Shown: piece by piece, positions 40,280 through 50,127 of the stretch | Numbering within the stretch: position 1 is the first letter of the stretch | How the letters are laid out: each line of letters begins with the position of its first letter | Source: Acidobacteriota bacterium | GTDB lineage: Bacteria; Acidobacteriota; Aminicenantia; Aminicenantales; Saccharicenantaceae | Assembly (NCBI GenBank): GCA_039683095.1 | Contig: JBDKSB010000011.1 | Span: 124,001 to 188,000, forward strand | Reading direction: 5' to 3' | DNA length: 64,000 nucleotides | The notes under the pieces: model-generated | Database searches by the model: none | What the model was told of the DNA's origin: nothing | What the model saw: only the letters and a program-made list of their open reading frames with translations | Program-made: the position numbers and the translations under genes

Positions 40280-42376
40280 ATGAAAGACTATTCGGCCGAA
40301 GCAATAAGAAATATCGTCCTGGCCGGGCACGGCTCTTCGGGGAAGACGACGCTCGCGTCGGCCTTCCTGTTCGATGCCGCGGCGACCAACCGGCTGCTCA
40401 AGGTCGACAAAGGCAACACCATCACCGACTACGATCCCGACGAGATCGAGCGCAAGATCTCGATCAACGCGACGCCCTGCTTCTGCGAGTGGGCCAGCCA
40501 CAAGATCAACGTCATCGACACGCCCGGCTACAGCAACTTCCTCTGGGACACCCGGGCCGCCCTGCGGGCCGTCGACGGGGCCGTCGTCCTGATCGACGCC
40601 GTGGCCGGGGTCGAGGTCGGCACCGAGAAGGTCTGGGAGATGATCGAGGAGCGCGGCCTGCCGCGCCTTTTCGTCATCAACAAGATGGACCGCGAGAACG
40701 CCAACTTCGGCCGCGCCCTCGAATCCGTCCGCGAGTTCTTTGGCCGCCAGGCCGTCCCGGTCCAGCTGCCGATCGGCGAGGAGAAGAACTTCGCCGGCGT
40801 CGTGGACATCGTCGAGCGGAAGGCCTACCTCTTCGAGAAGGATGAGAGCGGCAAGATGACCGAGGCGGCCGTCCCCGAGGCCCTGGCCGGCGAGGTCGAG
40901 CGCCGCTACAAAGAGCTGATGGAGATGGTCGCCGAATCCGACGAGAAGCTCATGGAGAAGTATTTCGACAAGGGCGAGCTCGCGCCGGAGGAGTTCAAGG
41001 CCGGCCTCAAGAAGAGCATCCGCCGCCACCAGATCTACCCGGTCTTCGCGGCCTCGGGCCTGGCCAACATCGGCGCCCAGCCGCTCATCGACGGCGTCAT
41101 CGCCTACCTGCCGTCGCCGGTCGAGGCCGGGGCGGTCAAGGCCGCGATCAAGGGCGAGGACAAGGCCGTCGCCCCCTCGGCCGACGGCCCGTTCGCGGCC
41201 ATCGTCTTCAAGACCATCTCCGACCCCTACACGGGCCGGATCTCCCTGATGCGCGTCTTCTCCGGCCGGGTCAACCCCGACGGCGCGGTCTATAACCCCA
41301 ACCGCGACGCCGACGAGAAGCTCGGCGGCCTCTTCTTCCTCCAGGGCAAGGAGCAGATCGCGGCCGGCCAGGCCAAGGCCGGCGACATAGTGGCCACGGC
41401 CAAGCTCAAGGTCACGGCCACGGGCGACACGCTCTGCGTCAAGGGCTCCGGGATCGTCTTCCCGGACATCAACTTCCCGCTGCCGTCCATCTCCTTCGCC
41501 ATCGAGCCCAAGACCAGGGCCGACGAGGACCGCATCTCCCAGGCCACCCACCGCATCACCGAGGAGGACCCGACGGTCCGCATCGAGCGCGACCCCAACA
41601 CCTCCCAGCTCATCATCTCCGGCAACGGCGAGCTCCACGTCCGCATCATCACCGAGCGGCTGAAGAAGCGCTACAACGTCGACGTCGACCTCAAGCCGCC
41701 CAAGATCTCCTACCTCGAGACGATCAAGGGCAAGTCCGACGTCCAGGGCCGGCACAAGAAGCAGACCGGCGGCCGCGGCCAGTTCGGCGACTGCTGGATC
41801 AAGTTCGAGCCCCTGCCGCGCGGCAAGGACTTCGAGTTCGAGGACAAGGTTTTCGGCGGGGCCATCCCGCGCAACTTCATCCCCTCGGTCGAGAAGGGCC
41901 TCCAGGAAGCCCGCAAGAAGGGCGTGCTGGCCGGCTACCCGACGGTCGATTTCAAGGCCATCCTCTACGACGGGTCCTACCACGATGTCGACTCGTCCGA
42001 CATCGCCTTCAAGATCGCGGCCAACAAAGCCTACAAGAAGGGCATCCGCGAGGCCAAGCCGACCCTGCTCGAGCCGGTCATGAACGTCGAGATCTACACG
42101 CCCGAGGCCTACATGGGCGACATCATGGGCAACCTCAACGGCCGGCGCGGCCGGGTCCAGGGCATGGAGCAGAAGGGCCCCATGCGCGTCCTCAAGGCCC
42201 AGGTGCCGATGTCGGAGATGCTCGACTTCGAACCGACCCTGACCTCGATCACCGGCGGCCGCGGCTCCTTCCTCATGGAGTTCTCGCACTACGAGGAAGC
42301 GCCCTCGAACATCCAGCAGAAGATCATCGCCGAAGCGGTCAAGGAAGGCCGGGTCAAGCCCGAAGAAGAGGACTGA
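40280..42376 (+). CDS. fusA: elongation factor G paralogue (EF-G2 type)
   Basis: 698 residues with all five EF-G domains. G1 is GHGSSGKTT instead of GHIDAGKTT. G3 is DTPGYSNF, so the His that helps GTP hydrolysis in translational GTPases (DTPGH) is Tyr here. G4 NKMD is normal. The domain II-V signatures (IVFKTISDPYTGRISLMRVFSG, GELHVRIITERL, GRGQFGDC, VMNVEIYTPEAYMGDIMGNLNGRRGRVQGME) are intact. These changes match the EF-G2/FusA2 paralogues, which bind ribosomes but differ in GTPase or recycling function. No rpsL, rpsG or tuf gene is adjacent, which also speaks against the housekeeping copy. Confidence 0.9.
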   Translation: MKDYSAEAIRNIVLAGHGSSGKTTLASAFLFDAAATNRLLKVDKGNTITDYDPDEIERKISINATPCFCEWASHKINVIDTPGYSNFLWDTRAALRAVDGAVVLIDAVAGVEVGTEKVWEMIEERGLPRLFVINKMDRENANFGRALESVREFFGRQAVPVQLPIGEEKNFAGVVDIVERKAYLFEKDESGKMTEAAVPEALAGEVERRYKELMEMVAESDEKLMEKYFDKGELAPEEFKAGLKKSIRRHQIYPVFAASGLANIGAQPLIDGVIAYLPSPVEAGAVKAAIKGEDKAVAPSADGPFAAIVFKTISDPYTGRISLMRVFSGRVNPDGAVYNPNRDADEKLGGLFFLQGKEQIAAGQAKAGDIVATAKLKVTATGDTLCVKGSGIVFPDINFPLPSISFAIEPKTRADEDRISQATHRITEEDPTVRIERDPNTSQLIISGNGELHVRIITERLKKRYNVDVDLKPPKISYLETIKGKSDVQGRHKKQTGGRGQFGDCWIKFEPLPRGKDFEFEDKVFGGAIPRNFIPSVEKGLQEARKKGVLAGYPTVDFKAILYDGSYHDVDSSDIAFKIAANKAYKKGIREAKPTLLEPVMNVEIYTPEAYMGDIMGNLNGRRGRVQGMEQKGPMRVLKAQVPMSEMLDFEPTLTSITGGRGSFLMEFSHYEEAPSNIQQKIIAEAVKEGRVKPEEED

Positions 42377-42383
42377 CCGGTCC

Positions 42384-43577
42384 TTAAGCCGCCGGCTTCT
42401 TCGTCCCCTTGACGAAGATAAGGAGCAGGGCGGCCGCCGCCGTCAAGCCCAGCGAAAGAACGAAGGGGGCCTGTCTGCCCATCTTGTCCCAGAGGACGCC
42501 GGCCGCCATGGAGGCCGGGAAGGCGCACACGCCGATGACCATCTGGAATCCCCCCAAGACCGAGGCCCGGTAGGCGTCTGGCGCGAGCTCGGCGGCGATC
42601 GTCTTCTGGACCGGGTCGAGGGCGGCCTTGTGGACGCCGTAGAGGACGAACAGCAGGCCGACGGCCGCCAGGCCGCGGGCGAATATGACTCCGGTGCAGA
42701 CGACGGCCCAGGCGCCGAGGGCCAGGAACATGACGGGCTTGCGCCCGATCCGGTCCGAGAGCCGGCCGAAGGGGTAGGACAGGAAGGCGGCCACGGCCGA
42801 GTAGACGAGGAAGAGGACGGGGATGGCGCCCGTCTTGAAGCCCTCCGACTTGGCGTAGAGGAGCAGGAACGAATAGGTGAAGGCGCCCAGGGCGAAAACG
42901 GCGTTGAGGACGATGTAGAGGGACAGGTTCCTGCCGACGTCCTTGAACGACAGGCCCTTGAAGACCCGGGCCACCGGGGTTCTTTCCTCCCGGATGTTCC
43001 GCAGGATGAGCAAGACGGCGACGATGGAGGGGATGGCGGCCAGGGCGAAGAGGAGCCGGTAGCCCAGGACGCTGAAGAAGGCGATGGAGATGAGGATGCC
43101 GGCGACGGACCCGGAGTAGTCCATGGCCCGGAGCAGGCCGAAATTACGGCCCCGGTTCGCGTCAGTCGAGATATCGGCCAGCATGGCGTCCCGCGGAGCG
43201 CCGCGGATCTTGCCGGCCCGGTCGAGGACGCGGAAGGGGATGAGGTGCTGCCAGACCGACGAGGCGGCGTAGCCCAGCCGCGAAACCGCGCCGCAGAGAT
43301 AGCCGGTCCAGATGAAGACCTTGCGCTTGCGGATCTTGTCCGAATAGTAGCCGGCGACGGCCTGCGACAGCGAGACGACGGCTTCGCCCAGGCCGTCGAG
43401 AAAGCCGAGCGCGGCCATGTTGGCCTTGAGGACCTGGGTGACGAAGAGGGGCCAGACGGGGTTGATGATGTCCGAGCCCATGTCGTTGAGGAACGAGGCC
43501 CAGGCGAACGTGCGGATGGTCTCGCGGGTCCCTGGCGGCGCCGCGGCCTTCGTCCCGGCAAGAGGTTCTTGCGGCAT
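42384..43577 (-). CDS. MFS transporter
   Basis: 397 residues, about 12 membrane segments. The MFS loop motifs are visible: GYYSDKIRKRKVFIWTGYLCGAVSRLG after helix 2 and GRLSDRIGRKPVMFLALGAWAVV after helix 8. RGAPRDAMLADIS lies at helix 4. It resembles efflux-type members with a short cytoplasmic N-terminus. Substrate not predictable. It is convergent with the EF-G gene (7 bases) and divergent from the ChaN-like gene. Confidence 0.9.
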   Translation of the reverse strand: MPQEPLAGTKAAAPPGTRETIRTFAWASFLNDMGSDIINPVWPLFVTQVLKANMAALGFLDGLGEAVVSLSQAVAGYYSDKIRKRKVFIWTGYLCGAVSRLGYAASSVWQHLIPFRVLDRAGKIRGAPRDAMLADISTDANRGRNFGLLRAMDYSGSVAGILISIAFFSVLGYRLLFALAAIPSIVAVLLILRNIREERTPVARVFKGLSFKDVGRNLSLYIVLNAVFALGAFTYSFLLLYAKSEGFKTGAIPVLFLVYSAVAAFLSYPFGRLSDRIGRKPVMFLALGAWAVVCTGVIFARGLAAVGLLFVLYGVHKAALDPVQKTIAAELAPDAYRASVLGGFQMVIGVCAFPASMAAGVLWDKMGRQAPFVLSLGLTAAAALLLIFVKGTKKPAA

Positions 43578-43585
43578 GGACGATA

Positions 43586-43591
43586 ATTATA
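43586..43591 (-). promoter_or_regulatory. -10 box of the MFS gene, probable leaderless start
   Basis: TATAAT on the minus strand ends only 8 bases before the ATG (43577). No Shine-Dalgarno sequence can fit. The -35 region is weak (TTCTTT at 16 bases). Confidence 0.5.
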
Positions 43592-43627
43592 GCGCGTCGG
43601 CAGGGAAAAAGAACTATCCCGGACGCG

Positions 43628-43657
43628 TTGACAGGTCCGGAAGGCCGCGGATATGAT
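43628..43657 (+). promoter_or_regulatory. promoter of the ChaN-like gene
   Basis: -35 TTGACA (43628-43633), 18-bp spacer, -10 TATGAT (43652-43657). GGAGGG and ATG 43688 follow. The frame is open from the -35 box, but the promoter rules out that start. Confidence 0.65.
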
Positions 43658-43687
43658 ACGGGGGCAATCCGCCGGACGGAGGGTCTC

Positions 43688-45010
43688 ATGACGCATTTCC
43701 AGCGCGCCGCGGGCTTTGTTTTCCTGATCGCCTGCATCCTTGCCGTCGCTCCCGGCTTCGCCCAGGCCCCGGCGTCGCCCTCGACCCCGGCTCGGGGCCA
43801 GGAGGCGGACAAGCCCGCCGCGGACAAGCCCGATCCCACGCTGACTCTCAAGATCGGCGATCCCCGGCTCAGGGACAAGGTCATGGCCGTCGCGCCGGGC
43901 GATATCCTCTCCGGGCGGACCGGCCGGCCCCTGGGCTTCGAGCGGATGGCCGACGAGATGATGGCCGCCCGGATCGTCCACGTCGGCGAGACCCACAACT
44001 CGATGCCCATGCACGAGGTAGAGTTCCAGGTCATCCGGGCCCTCTACGCCAGGGACCGGCGCCTGGCCATCGGCCTGGAGATGATCCCCGTGACCCTCCA
44101 GGAGGCCCTCAACAGGTGGACGGACAGCATCCTGACCAGGGACGAGCTCCTGCGCCAGCTCAACTGGTATGTCACCTGGAACTTCAACTTCGGCTACTAC
44201 GAGAAGATCTTCGACTTCGCCCGGGAGCACCGGCTGCCGGTCTACGCCCTGAACGCGCCGGGCGAGGTCATCAACACGATCCGCATGGGCGGCTGGGAGG
44301 CCCTGAGCGACGCCGAGAAGGCCTTCTTCCCGGGGCCTCCCGATCTCGCGAACCAGGACCATCGGACGCTCATCAGGACGGTCTTCGAGTCCTCCGACAT
44401 CCCGGAGGCGATGAAGGGCGCCGGACTCGACATGATGTTCGAGGGCCTCTATCGGGGCCAGTCGGCCTGGGACGAGGTCATGGGGGCGAACGCGGTCAGG
44501 GCGGCCCAGGCCGAGGGGCGGCGCGTCGTCGTCTGCGCCGGTTCGGGGCATCTCCTCTACAACCTGGGCCTGAACCGGCGCGCTTTCGAGCGGTCGAAGC
44601 TGCCGTTCAGGACGGTCATCGCCGTCGAGGTCCCGGCCGGGAAGAAGGACCTGACGGTCAGCCGGGCGATCGGCGACTATGTTTTCGGCCTGGCGGCGCA
44701 GGACAAGCCCGCCTTCCCGAACATCGGCCTGGGGCTCAAGAAGGTCGAGGGCCTGGAGAACCTGGTCGTCGACCCGAAGCCGGCCGAGGGCGCCTCGAGC
44801 CGGGCCGGCTTCGAGAAGGGCGACGTCATCCTGTCCGTCGACGGGAAGGCTTACACGGACATCAACGAGCTGCGGATGGAGCTGGCCAAGCTCCGCTGCG
44901 GCGGCGAGGTCAGGTTCGAGGTCCTGCGGGCCGGCGCGGTCAAGGACGTCGCGCTCAAGTGCGAGCGGTCCGCGGCGCCCGCAGTGGCCGCGGACAAGGA
45001 ATTGCCTTAA
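43688..45010 (+). CDS. ChaN-like protein with C-terminal PDZ domain, exported
   Basis: 440 residues; signal peptide at the N-terminus (AAGFVFLIACILAVAPGFAQ). The ChaN/DUF399 core spans about residues 85-320: ARIVHVGETHNSMPMHEVEFQVI, LAIGLEMIPVTLQEALNRW, YALNAPGEVINTIRMGG and VVVCAGSGHLLYNLGLNRR. ChaN proteins bind haem and are tied to iron uptake. The last 90 residues are a PDZ domain (AGFEKGDVILSVDGKAYTDINELRMELAKL). No lipobox is seen. The M14 peptidase follows 28 bases downstream, probably in one operon. Confidence 0.85.
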   Translation: MTHFQRAAGFVFLIACILAVAPGFAQAPASPSTPARGQEADKPAADKPDPTLTLKIGDPRLRDKVMAVAPGDILSGRTGRPLGFERMADEMMAARIVHVGETHNSMPMHEVEFQVIRALYARDRRLAIGLEMIPVTLQEALNRWTDSILTRDELLRQLNWYVTWNFNFGYYEKIFDFAREHRLPVYALNAPGEVINTIRMGGWEALSDAEKAFFPGPPDLANQDHRTLIRTVFESSDIPEAMKGAGLDMMFEGLYRGQSAWDEVMGANAVRAAQAEGRRVVVCAGSGHLLYNLGLNRRAFERSKLPFRTVIAVEVPAGKKDLTVSRAIGDYVFGLAAQDKPAFPNIGLGLKKVEGLENLVVDPKPAEGASSRAGFEKGDVILSVDGKAYTDINELRMELAKLRCGGEVRFEVLRAGAVKDVALKCERSAAPAVAADKELP

Positions 45011-45038
45011 CATACTTCCGCTCCAGGAGAAAAGACCC

Positions 45039-46778
45039 ATGAAGCGATTCAATTCGGCGCAGATATCGGCGATCGCGATCCTCACCGGCTGCCTGATGGC
45101 GATCGGGGCGGCCTCCGCCGGGACCGCGGAAGAACGGCCCCGGGCCGCCGGGCAGGCCATCTTGAAGACCCCCGCGGAACTGGCCGACTATCGTGAATAC
45201 AGCCAGAACGAGGCCGTCGCGGCGTTCCTGAGCGGCCTCGCCGCGGCTTCCGACCGGGTCGCCGTTTCGACCGCCGGGCGGAGCCTGCCGGCCGACGCGT
45301 ATGGCGCCCGGGAGATCTTCCTGGCCGTCCTCAGCGCGAACGGCGCGGCGACGCCCGGGGCGCTCGACCGGAAGAAGCCGACCGTCCTCCTCACGGCCGC
45401 CCAGCACGGCAACGAGCAGTCGGCCAAGGAAGCCGTGCTCCGGCTCGTCCGGGACCTGGCCGTCGGAGAGCTCCGTCCGCTCCTCGACAAGATCAACGTC
45501 CTGGCCATGCCCCAGACCAATCCCTACGGCAACTTCATGGACGTCCGGGTGAATGAGCTCGACCTGGACATGAACCGCGACCACGTCAAGCTCGAAGCCG
45601 AGGGCGTGCGGGCCATCCACCGGGTTTTCCGCCGCTGGACGCCCGAGGCGACGATCGACGTCCACGAGAAGGGCGACGATTATTACCGGGTATCCATCGG
45701 CTGCGTTTCCAACGCCAACATCGGCAAGGACCTGCAGGAGTTCTCGCGATCGGTCCTTCTGGCCGAGATCGAGAAGGCCCTGAAAAAAAAGGGCGTGGCC
45801 TTCCACGAATACCTGGTCACCGAGGACCTCGGCCTGGACACGTCGTCGGGCGCGGCCTATGCCCAGGGGGCGTCCGGCCCGCGCGAGGAGATGAAGCGCT
45901 TCTCGACGACCGACCTCAACGACGGCCGCAACAGCCTGGGCATCTTCGAGACGCTGTCCTTCATCCAGGAAGGCGCGTCGCGCCACGATATCGGGACGCT
46001 CGAGGCCCGGACGGGCTGGCAATACCAGGGTTTGAGGGCCTGGCTCGAGTCGGTCGCCGGCCACGCCGCGGACGTCCTGGAGATGGTCCGCCGGGACCGG
46101 GCCCGGCTGCTCGAGCGGGCCGCCGTCCGGGACGCGGCCGATCCCGTCCACCTGCGGATGAAGTTCGCCCGCGACCCGAAGGAGCCCCAGCTGCTGCTCA
46201 AGGCGTTCGAGACGGTCGAGCCGCCAATCCGGGGCGTCCTCAAGGTCGACAAGAAGGCGGGGGAGACCCTCACGGCCGCCGACATCGCCCCCTATCCCGC
46301 GCCGCGGAACGTCAAGATCGTCGACGAGGTGGTCAAGAACTGGTTCCCGAACGTCGAGCCGACGCTTTCGGTGGCCAGGCCGCGCGGCTACATCGTCCGC
46401 GGCGACCGGCTCGATATCGTCGAGGCCCTGCTCGGCCTGGGCGTCGAGGTGGGACTCGTCGTCAGGGACGGGGTGGCGAGCGCCGAAGCCTACGACGTTA
46501 AGGAGATCGTCCCGGCCGGGCTCGATTACCTGGCCCCGGAGAAGATCGCCGTCGCCGCCAGGGCCGTCGAGGTCCCGGTCCGGAAGGGCGATTTCTACGT
46601 CGATTGCGTCCAGCCGGCGGCCAACCTCGTGCCCTGCCTGCTCGAGCCGCAATCGGAGTTCGGCCTCATCCGCTACTGGAAGTTCAAGCTCGTGCCGGAA
46701 GCCGGCGGCGTCTTCGAGATCCTGCGCTTCACGGGCAAGACGGCGCCCGCCGTCGTTCCCTACAAGCGTTGGGAATAG
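45039..46778 (+). CDS. exported M14 zinc carboxypeptidase-like protein
   Basis: 579 residues from ATG 45039 with CCAGGAGA upstream. Signal peptide at the N-terminus (SAQISAIAILTGCLMAIGAASA). M14 pattern: VLLTAAQHGNEQSAKEA with the first His and Glu ligands (about residue 125), NVLAMPQTNPYGNFMDVRVNELDLDMNRDHV, and IDVHEKGDDYYRVSIG with the third ligand (about 207). The C-terminal 200 residues, including the PRNVKIVDEVVKNWFPNVEPT region, are an accessory domain. Expected to cleave C-terminal residues or cell-wall peptides outside the cytoplasm. Second gene of the ChaN-like operon. Confidence 0.85.
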   Translation: MKRFNSAQISAIAILTGCLMAIGAASAGTAEERPRAAGQAILKTPAELADYREYSQNEAVAAFLSGLAAASDRVAVSTAGRSLPADAYGAREIFLAVLSANGAATPGALDRKKPTVLLTAAQHGNEQSAKEAVLRLVRDLAVGELRPLLDKINVLAMPQTNPYGNFMDVRVNELDLDMNRDHVKLEAEGVRAIHRVFRRWTPEATIDVHEKGDDYYRVSIGCVSNANIGKDLQEFSRSVLLAEIEKALKKKGVAFHEYLVTEDLGLDTSSGAAYAQGASGPREEMKRFSTTDLNDGRNSLGIFETLSFIQEGASRHDIGTLEARTGWQYQGLRAWLESVAGHAADVLEMVRRDRARLLERAAVRDAADPVHLRMKFARDPKEPQLLLKAFETVEPPIRGVLKVDKKAGETLTAADIAPYPAPRNVKIVDEVVKNWFPNVEPTLSVARPRGYIVRGDRLDIVEALLGLGVEVGLVVRDGVASAEAYDVKEIVPAGLDYLAPEKIAVAARAVEVPVRKGDFYVDCVQPAANLVPCLLEPQSEFGLIRYWKFKLVPEAGGVFEILRFTGKTAPAVVPYKRWE

Positions 46779-46788
46779 GCAGGACCCG

Positions 46789-46819
46789 CCCCGGGCCCGG
46801 GCGGCGCGAAAGCCCGGGG
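46789..46819. terminator. possible bidirectional hairpin between convergent genes
   Basis: CCCCGGGC (46789-46796) and GCCCGGGG (46812-46819) form an 8-bp stem with a 15-base loop, between the M14 stop and the DUF5107 stop. No T-run follows on either side, so factor-independent termination would be weak. Confidence 0.4.
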
Positions 46820-46836
46820 TGGGCGGCCGGCCGGCG

Positions 46837-49800
46837 CTAGCCGAGCCGCTTGATCATCTCCAGCACGCCGGCCGGCGGCTTGGGCCGGCCGAGGAGCTCG
46901 CGGGCTTTGAGCCGGTCCTCCTTGCGGCCGAGCTTTTCCAGGACAAGCCCGCCGTAATATCCGTAGGGCTGGTTCTCGTCCCAGTATCTCAGCGTGTAAT
47001 CGCGGATGGACTCGCGCAGGGCCGCGGCCTTGTCCTTCTCGCCCATCTTGTCGCGGCAGAGGGCGATGAGATAGTCCTGCATCCGGCTGTCGGGGTGGAA
47101 GGGGGCGCCGGTGCCGAGCTTCTCCGGGTAGAGCTTGGAGAGCTCGAAGGCCTGCGCGGCCTCGGCCCAGGCGGCCTTCTTCATGGCCTCGAGGCCGATC
47201 CCGACGTGGGCCCGGACGTAGAGCCCGTGGATGTCGCTCGCGCCTTCGTAGGGAAGGGCGGCGACGGCATCGAGGACGGTCGCGGCCTCGTGGGGATCGC
47301 CGGCGGAGAGCAGCGCCTCGGCCAGGTCGACCTGGAGCGGGACCTCTGCCGGGAAGTCGGCCGCCGCTTTCCGGGCCGCGCCCAGGGCCTCGGCGGCCTT
47401 GCCCTGCCGCAGGAAGCAGGCGGTCAGGGCGTGGCGGGTCCGCCAGGCGGCAGCGTCGATCTCGACCGCCCGCCGGTAGTCCGCGACGGCGCGCTCCGGG
47501 TCGGTCTTCTCCAGGAAGGCGCCGCGGGCGATGTAGAACGGCGCGAAATCGGCGTTCTCGATCATCTCCAGGAGGTCGCTCGACTCATCGAGGCGGCCCT
47601 TGCCCCAGAGGATCAGGGCCAGGTAATACTTGGGCTTCCAATCCGCCGGCCTGGCGGCCAGGGCCCAGGAGAAGACGGCGATCTCCTCCTCGCGGAATGG
47701 AAAGACGAGGAGCGGCGAGGCCGACGAGGCCTTCTCGAGACAGGCGGCGCTCTCGGCCGGGGCGCTCTCGCGCAGGAGATAGGCCAGGGTATAGAGGACC
47801 GTCGTCTGGGCCGGGGCCGCCTTCAGGGCTTCGACCGCGTCGGCGTCCAGGCCGAGGCGGCGATAGAACGCGGCCATCTCGAGCCAGGTCTCGTGCGGCA
47901 ACTCGCTGCGGATCAGGGACTTGCAGGCTTCGAGGTCCCCGGCCTTGCGGCTGTGGAGGTACTTCTCGAAGCGGGCCAGGTGGTCGAGCGGATCGACCTC
48001 GAGGAGCCAGGCCAGGACGCGGTTGGCGTCGGACTCGCGGCCGGCCAGGCGGTCGGCCAGGGCCAGGACCTCGAGCGCGTTGATGTTCAGATCGTCGGCG
48101 ACCAGGGCCTTGAGGGCGTACTCGACCGCGGCCGGATAGTCCTTTTCGACCAGGGCGATCTCGGCCTGCTGGACCCTGGCCACGGCCTCGAACTGCGGCG
48201 AGCGGGCCGCCCAGCCGAGGGTCTCCCTGGCGTCGATGAGGCGGCCCAGGCGGCGGGCCGCCACGGCGTAGACGTAATTGGCCTCGGGATCGTACATCGA
48301 CACGGACAGGGCCCTGCCGGCCAGCTCGAGGGCCTTGGCCGGCTCGCCCCTGCGGGTATAGAGCTCGGCCGCCCGGGCCAGGGCCCGGACATGGAGAGGC
48401 TCCGCGGCCGCGGCGGCCAGGTACTTGTCGAGGGCCTCGGGGAGGCGGCGTTCCCGCTCGAGGCCGCGGGCCTGCAGGAACAGGGCCTCGGCCGAGCCGC
48501 CCGACGGCGCGCTGAAATGGATCGGCCGCTCGAGGTCGCCGGCGCCGGGCGCGCTCGCGTAGAGGAGCTGGGCGCCCAGCCGGACCTCGAGGGAGGCGCC
48601 GGCGGGCGTGCCGGCCAGGGCGACATTCTTCTTCCAGGTCTGCTCGGGCCGGAGGGCGACGCGTTCGCGGAAGATCTCCTTGCCGGCCGCCGTTACGGAC
48701 AGGTCGCCGGCGAGGGGCCGGATCGCGTAGAGACCGAGATCCAGCGTGTCGCCGCCGCGGACGGCGCTGAGCGCGGCCTCGGGCGTGGCCCTGGTCATGG
48801 GCCCGATGCCGCGGTAGGGGAACCAGTGTTCCTGCCAGCGGTCGGCCGAACCCGGGGCGAAATCGCCGTGGTCGGACTGGTTGAGCAGGCGGCCGGCCTG
48901 GGGCTCGGTGTACTGGCCGTCCTTGTCGGTCAGCAGGTCGACCCAGATCTCGCCAGAGCGCGAGAGGTCCCAGATCCAGACCTTGCGCCCCGGCATGTCC
49001 TCGTAGGGGGACCAATGGCCGAAGCCGGCGTCGGCCTTCTCATACCAGCCGCCGTAGAAATCGGCATACTGGCCGACCGTGAAGTAGCTCTTGGAGCCAG
49101 GCGTGGCGTTGTTACGGTACCAGGAGAGGTCGCGGCCGGTCCGGTCGACGGGCCAGGACTCGAGCGGCACGGAATAGTCGTGGCCGATGAACCACTGGCC
49201 TGGGAAGATGTACCTGAGGTCGTCGGCGGCCTTGATCGCGGCGCAGGACCAGGCGTAGTAGGACTGGCTGAAGGGCGTCGGGTTGACCCACAGGGCGTGG
49301 GTCTCGAACGCGGCGCTGTCCTTGGGCAAGGTCACGGTGACGCTCCAGCGTGTCCGCGAGGCCAGGTCCATGGCGCCGACGACGACGCTGGCGCTGCCGT
49401 CGCGGTTCCGCCGGACGAGGTAGTCGACCGGCGTGGCGGTCGTCGGGGCGTGGCCGACGACGCCGAAGTTCCACTCGATGCCGCCCGACGTCCAGGGCCC
49501 GCGCATGGCGATCTGGCGGAACTTGAGGACATGGTTCCAATAGAGGAAGTCGCGGCCGGTGGCCAGGTCCCTGGCCCCCCAGACCTTGCCGCCGGCCCCG
49601 GGCAGAACGGCGACCTCGACGTAGGGGTTCTTCAGCCGGACGACGGTCCAGGGCCGATCGACGCCCTCCGCTGTGAAGCGGTCGAACATGAAATAGGGAT
49701 AGAGCCTCGCGCCCTGGCCCCACATCGACGACCGGGCGAATATGGGCACGGGGTCGGGATCGGCGAAGGGGTAGGTCCGGATGGTTTCCGTCTTCTCCTC

Positions 49801-49929
49801 GGCCGTCGCGCCGGGGGACGAGCCGAGGCGGCAGGCCGCGCCGGCGGCGAGGGCCAGGGCCAGGAGGAACAAGGCGCCGGCGAAAGCGGGCGGAGAGAGC
49901 GGGTTTTTCCCGGCGCGATTCCGGATCAT
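46837..49929 (-). CDS. DUF5107 and TPR lipoprotein
   Basis: 1,030 residues. AGGAGG lies five bases before the ATG. The N-terminus has a lipoprotein signal with Cys near residue 33 (LALALAAGAAC). Residues about 50-430 are a sugar-binding-like beta domain of the DUF5107 type: RLKNPYVEVAVLPGAGGKVWGARDLATGRDFLYWNH, GGIEWNFGVVGHAPTTATPVDY and WVNPTPFSQSYYAWSCAA resemble galactose-mutarotase-fold proteins linked to glycoside metabolism. About 15 TPR units follow to the C-terminus. It may handle polysaccharide at the outer membrane. A very long frame on the other strand is antisense noise. Confidence 0.85.
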   Translation of the reverse strand: MIRNRAGKNPLSPPAFAGALFLLALALAAGAACRLGSSPGATAEEKTETIRTYPFADPDPVPIFARSSMWGQGARLYPYFMFDRFTAEGVDRPWTVVRLKNPYVEVAVLPGAGGKVWGARDLATGRDFLYWNHVLKFRQIAMRGPWTSGGIEWNFGVVGHAPTTATPVDYLVRRNRDGSASVVVGAMDLASRTRWSVTVTLPKDSAAFETHALWVNPTPFSQSYYAWSCAAIKAADDLRYIFPGQWFIGHDYSVPLESWPVDRTGRDLSWYRNNATPGSKSYFTVGQYADFYGGWYEKADAGFGHWSPYEDMPGRKVWIWDLSRSGEIWVDLLTDKDGQYTEPQAGRLLNQSDHGDFAPGSADRWQEHWFPYRGIGPMTRATPEAALSAVRGGDTLDLGLYAIRPLAGDLSVTAAGKEIFRERVALRPEQTWKKNVALAGTPAGASLEVRLGAQLLYASAPGAGDLERPIHFSAPSGGSAEALFLQARGLERERRLPEALDKYLAAAAAEPLHVRALARAAELYTRRGEPAKALELAGRALSVSMYDPEANYVYAVAARRLGRLIDARETLGWAARSPQFEAVARVQQAEIALVEKDYPAAVEYALKALVADDLNINALEVLALADRLAGRESDANRVLAWLLEVDPLDHLARFEKYLHSRKAGDLEACKSLIRSELPHETWLEMAAFYRRLGLDADAVEALKAAPAQTTVLYTLAYLLRESAPAESAACLEKASSASPLLVFPFREEEIAVFSWALAARPADWKPKYYLALILWGKGRLDESSDLLEMIENADFAPFYIARGAFLEKTDPERAVADYRRAVEIDAAAWRTRHALTACFLRQGKAAEALGAARKAAADFPAEVPLQVDLAEALLSAGDPHEAATVLDAVAALPYEGASDIHGLYVRAHVGIGLEAMKKAAWAEAAQAFELSKLYPEKLGTGAPFHPDSRMQDYLIALCRDKMGEKDKAAALRESIRDYTLRYWDENQPYGYYGGLVLEKLGRKEDRLKARELLGRPKPPAGVLEMIKRLG

Positions 49930-49966
49930 GCGAGCCTCCTAATCCTGCGGCGATCTTGTCCCTCCC

Positions 49967-49995
49967 TTATTATGCGCACGGCGGGCTTTTGTCAA
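49967..49995 (-). promoter_or_regulatory. promoter of the DUF5107 gene
   Basis: Minus strand: -35 TTGACA (49990-49995), 17-bp spacer, -10 TAATAA (49967-49972). The rest of the 198-base gap up to the permease gene holds nothing else I can identify. Confidence 0.55.
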
Positions 49996-50127
49996 CGCCG
50001 CTCGGCTAATGGCGTCGTTGGCTCGATCCCCGCGCTTCAGCCGAAAGGTTTCCGCGGCGGGGGGGCAAGGAGCGATATCCCGGGCACGGCCGGGAGAAGG
50101 AGTTCGGCCGATGATCCCGGATCGAAC

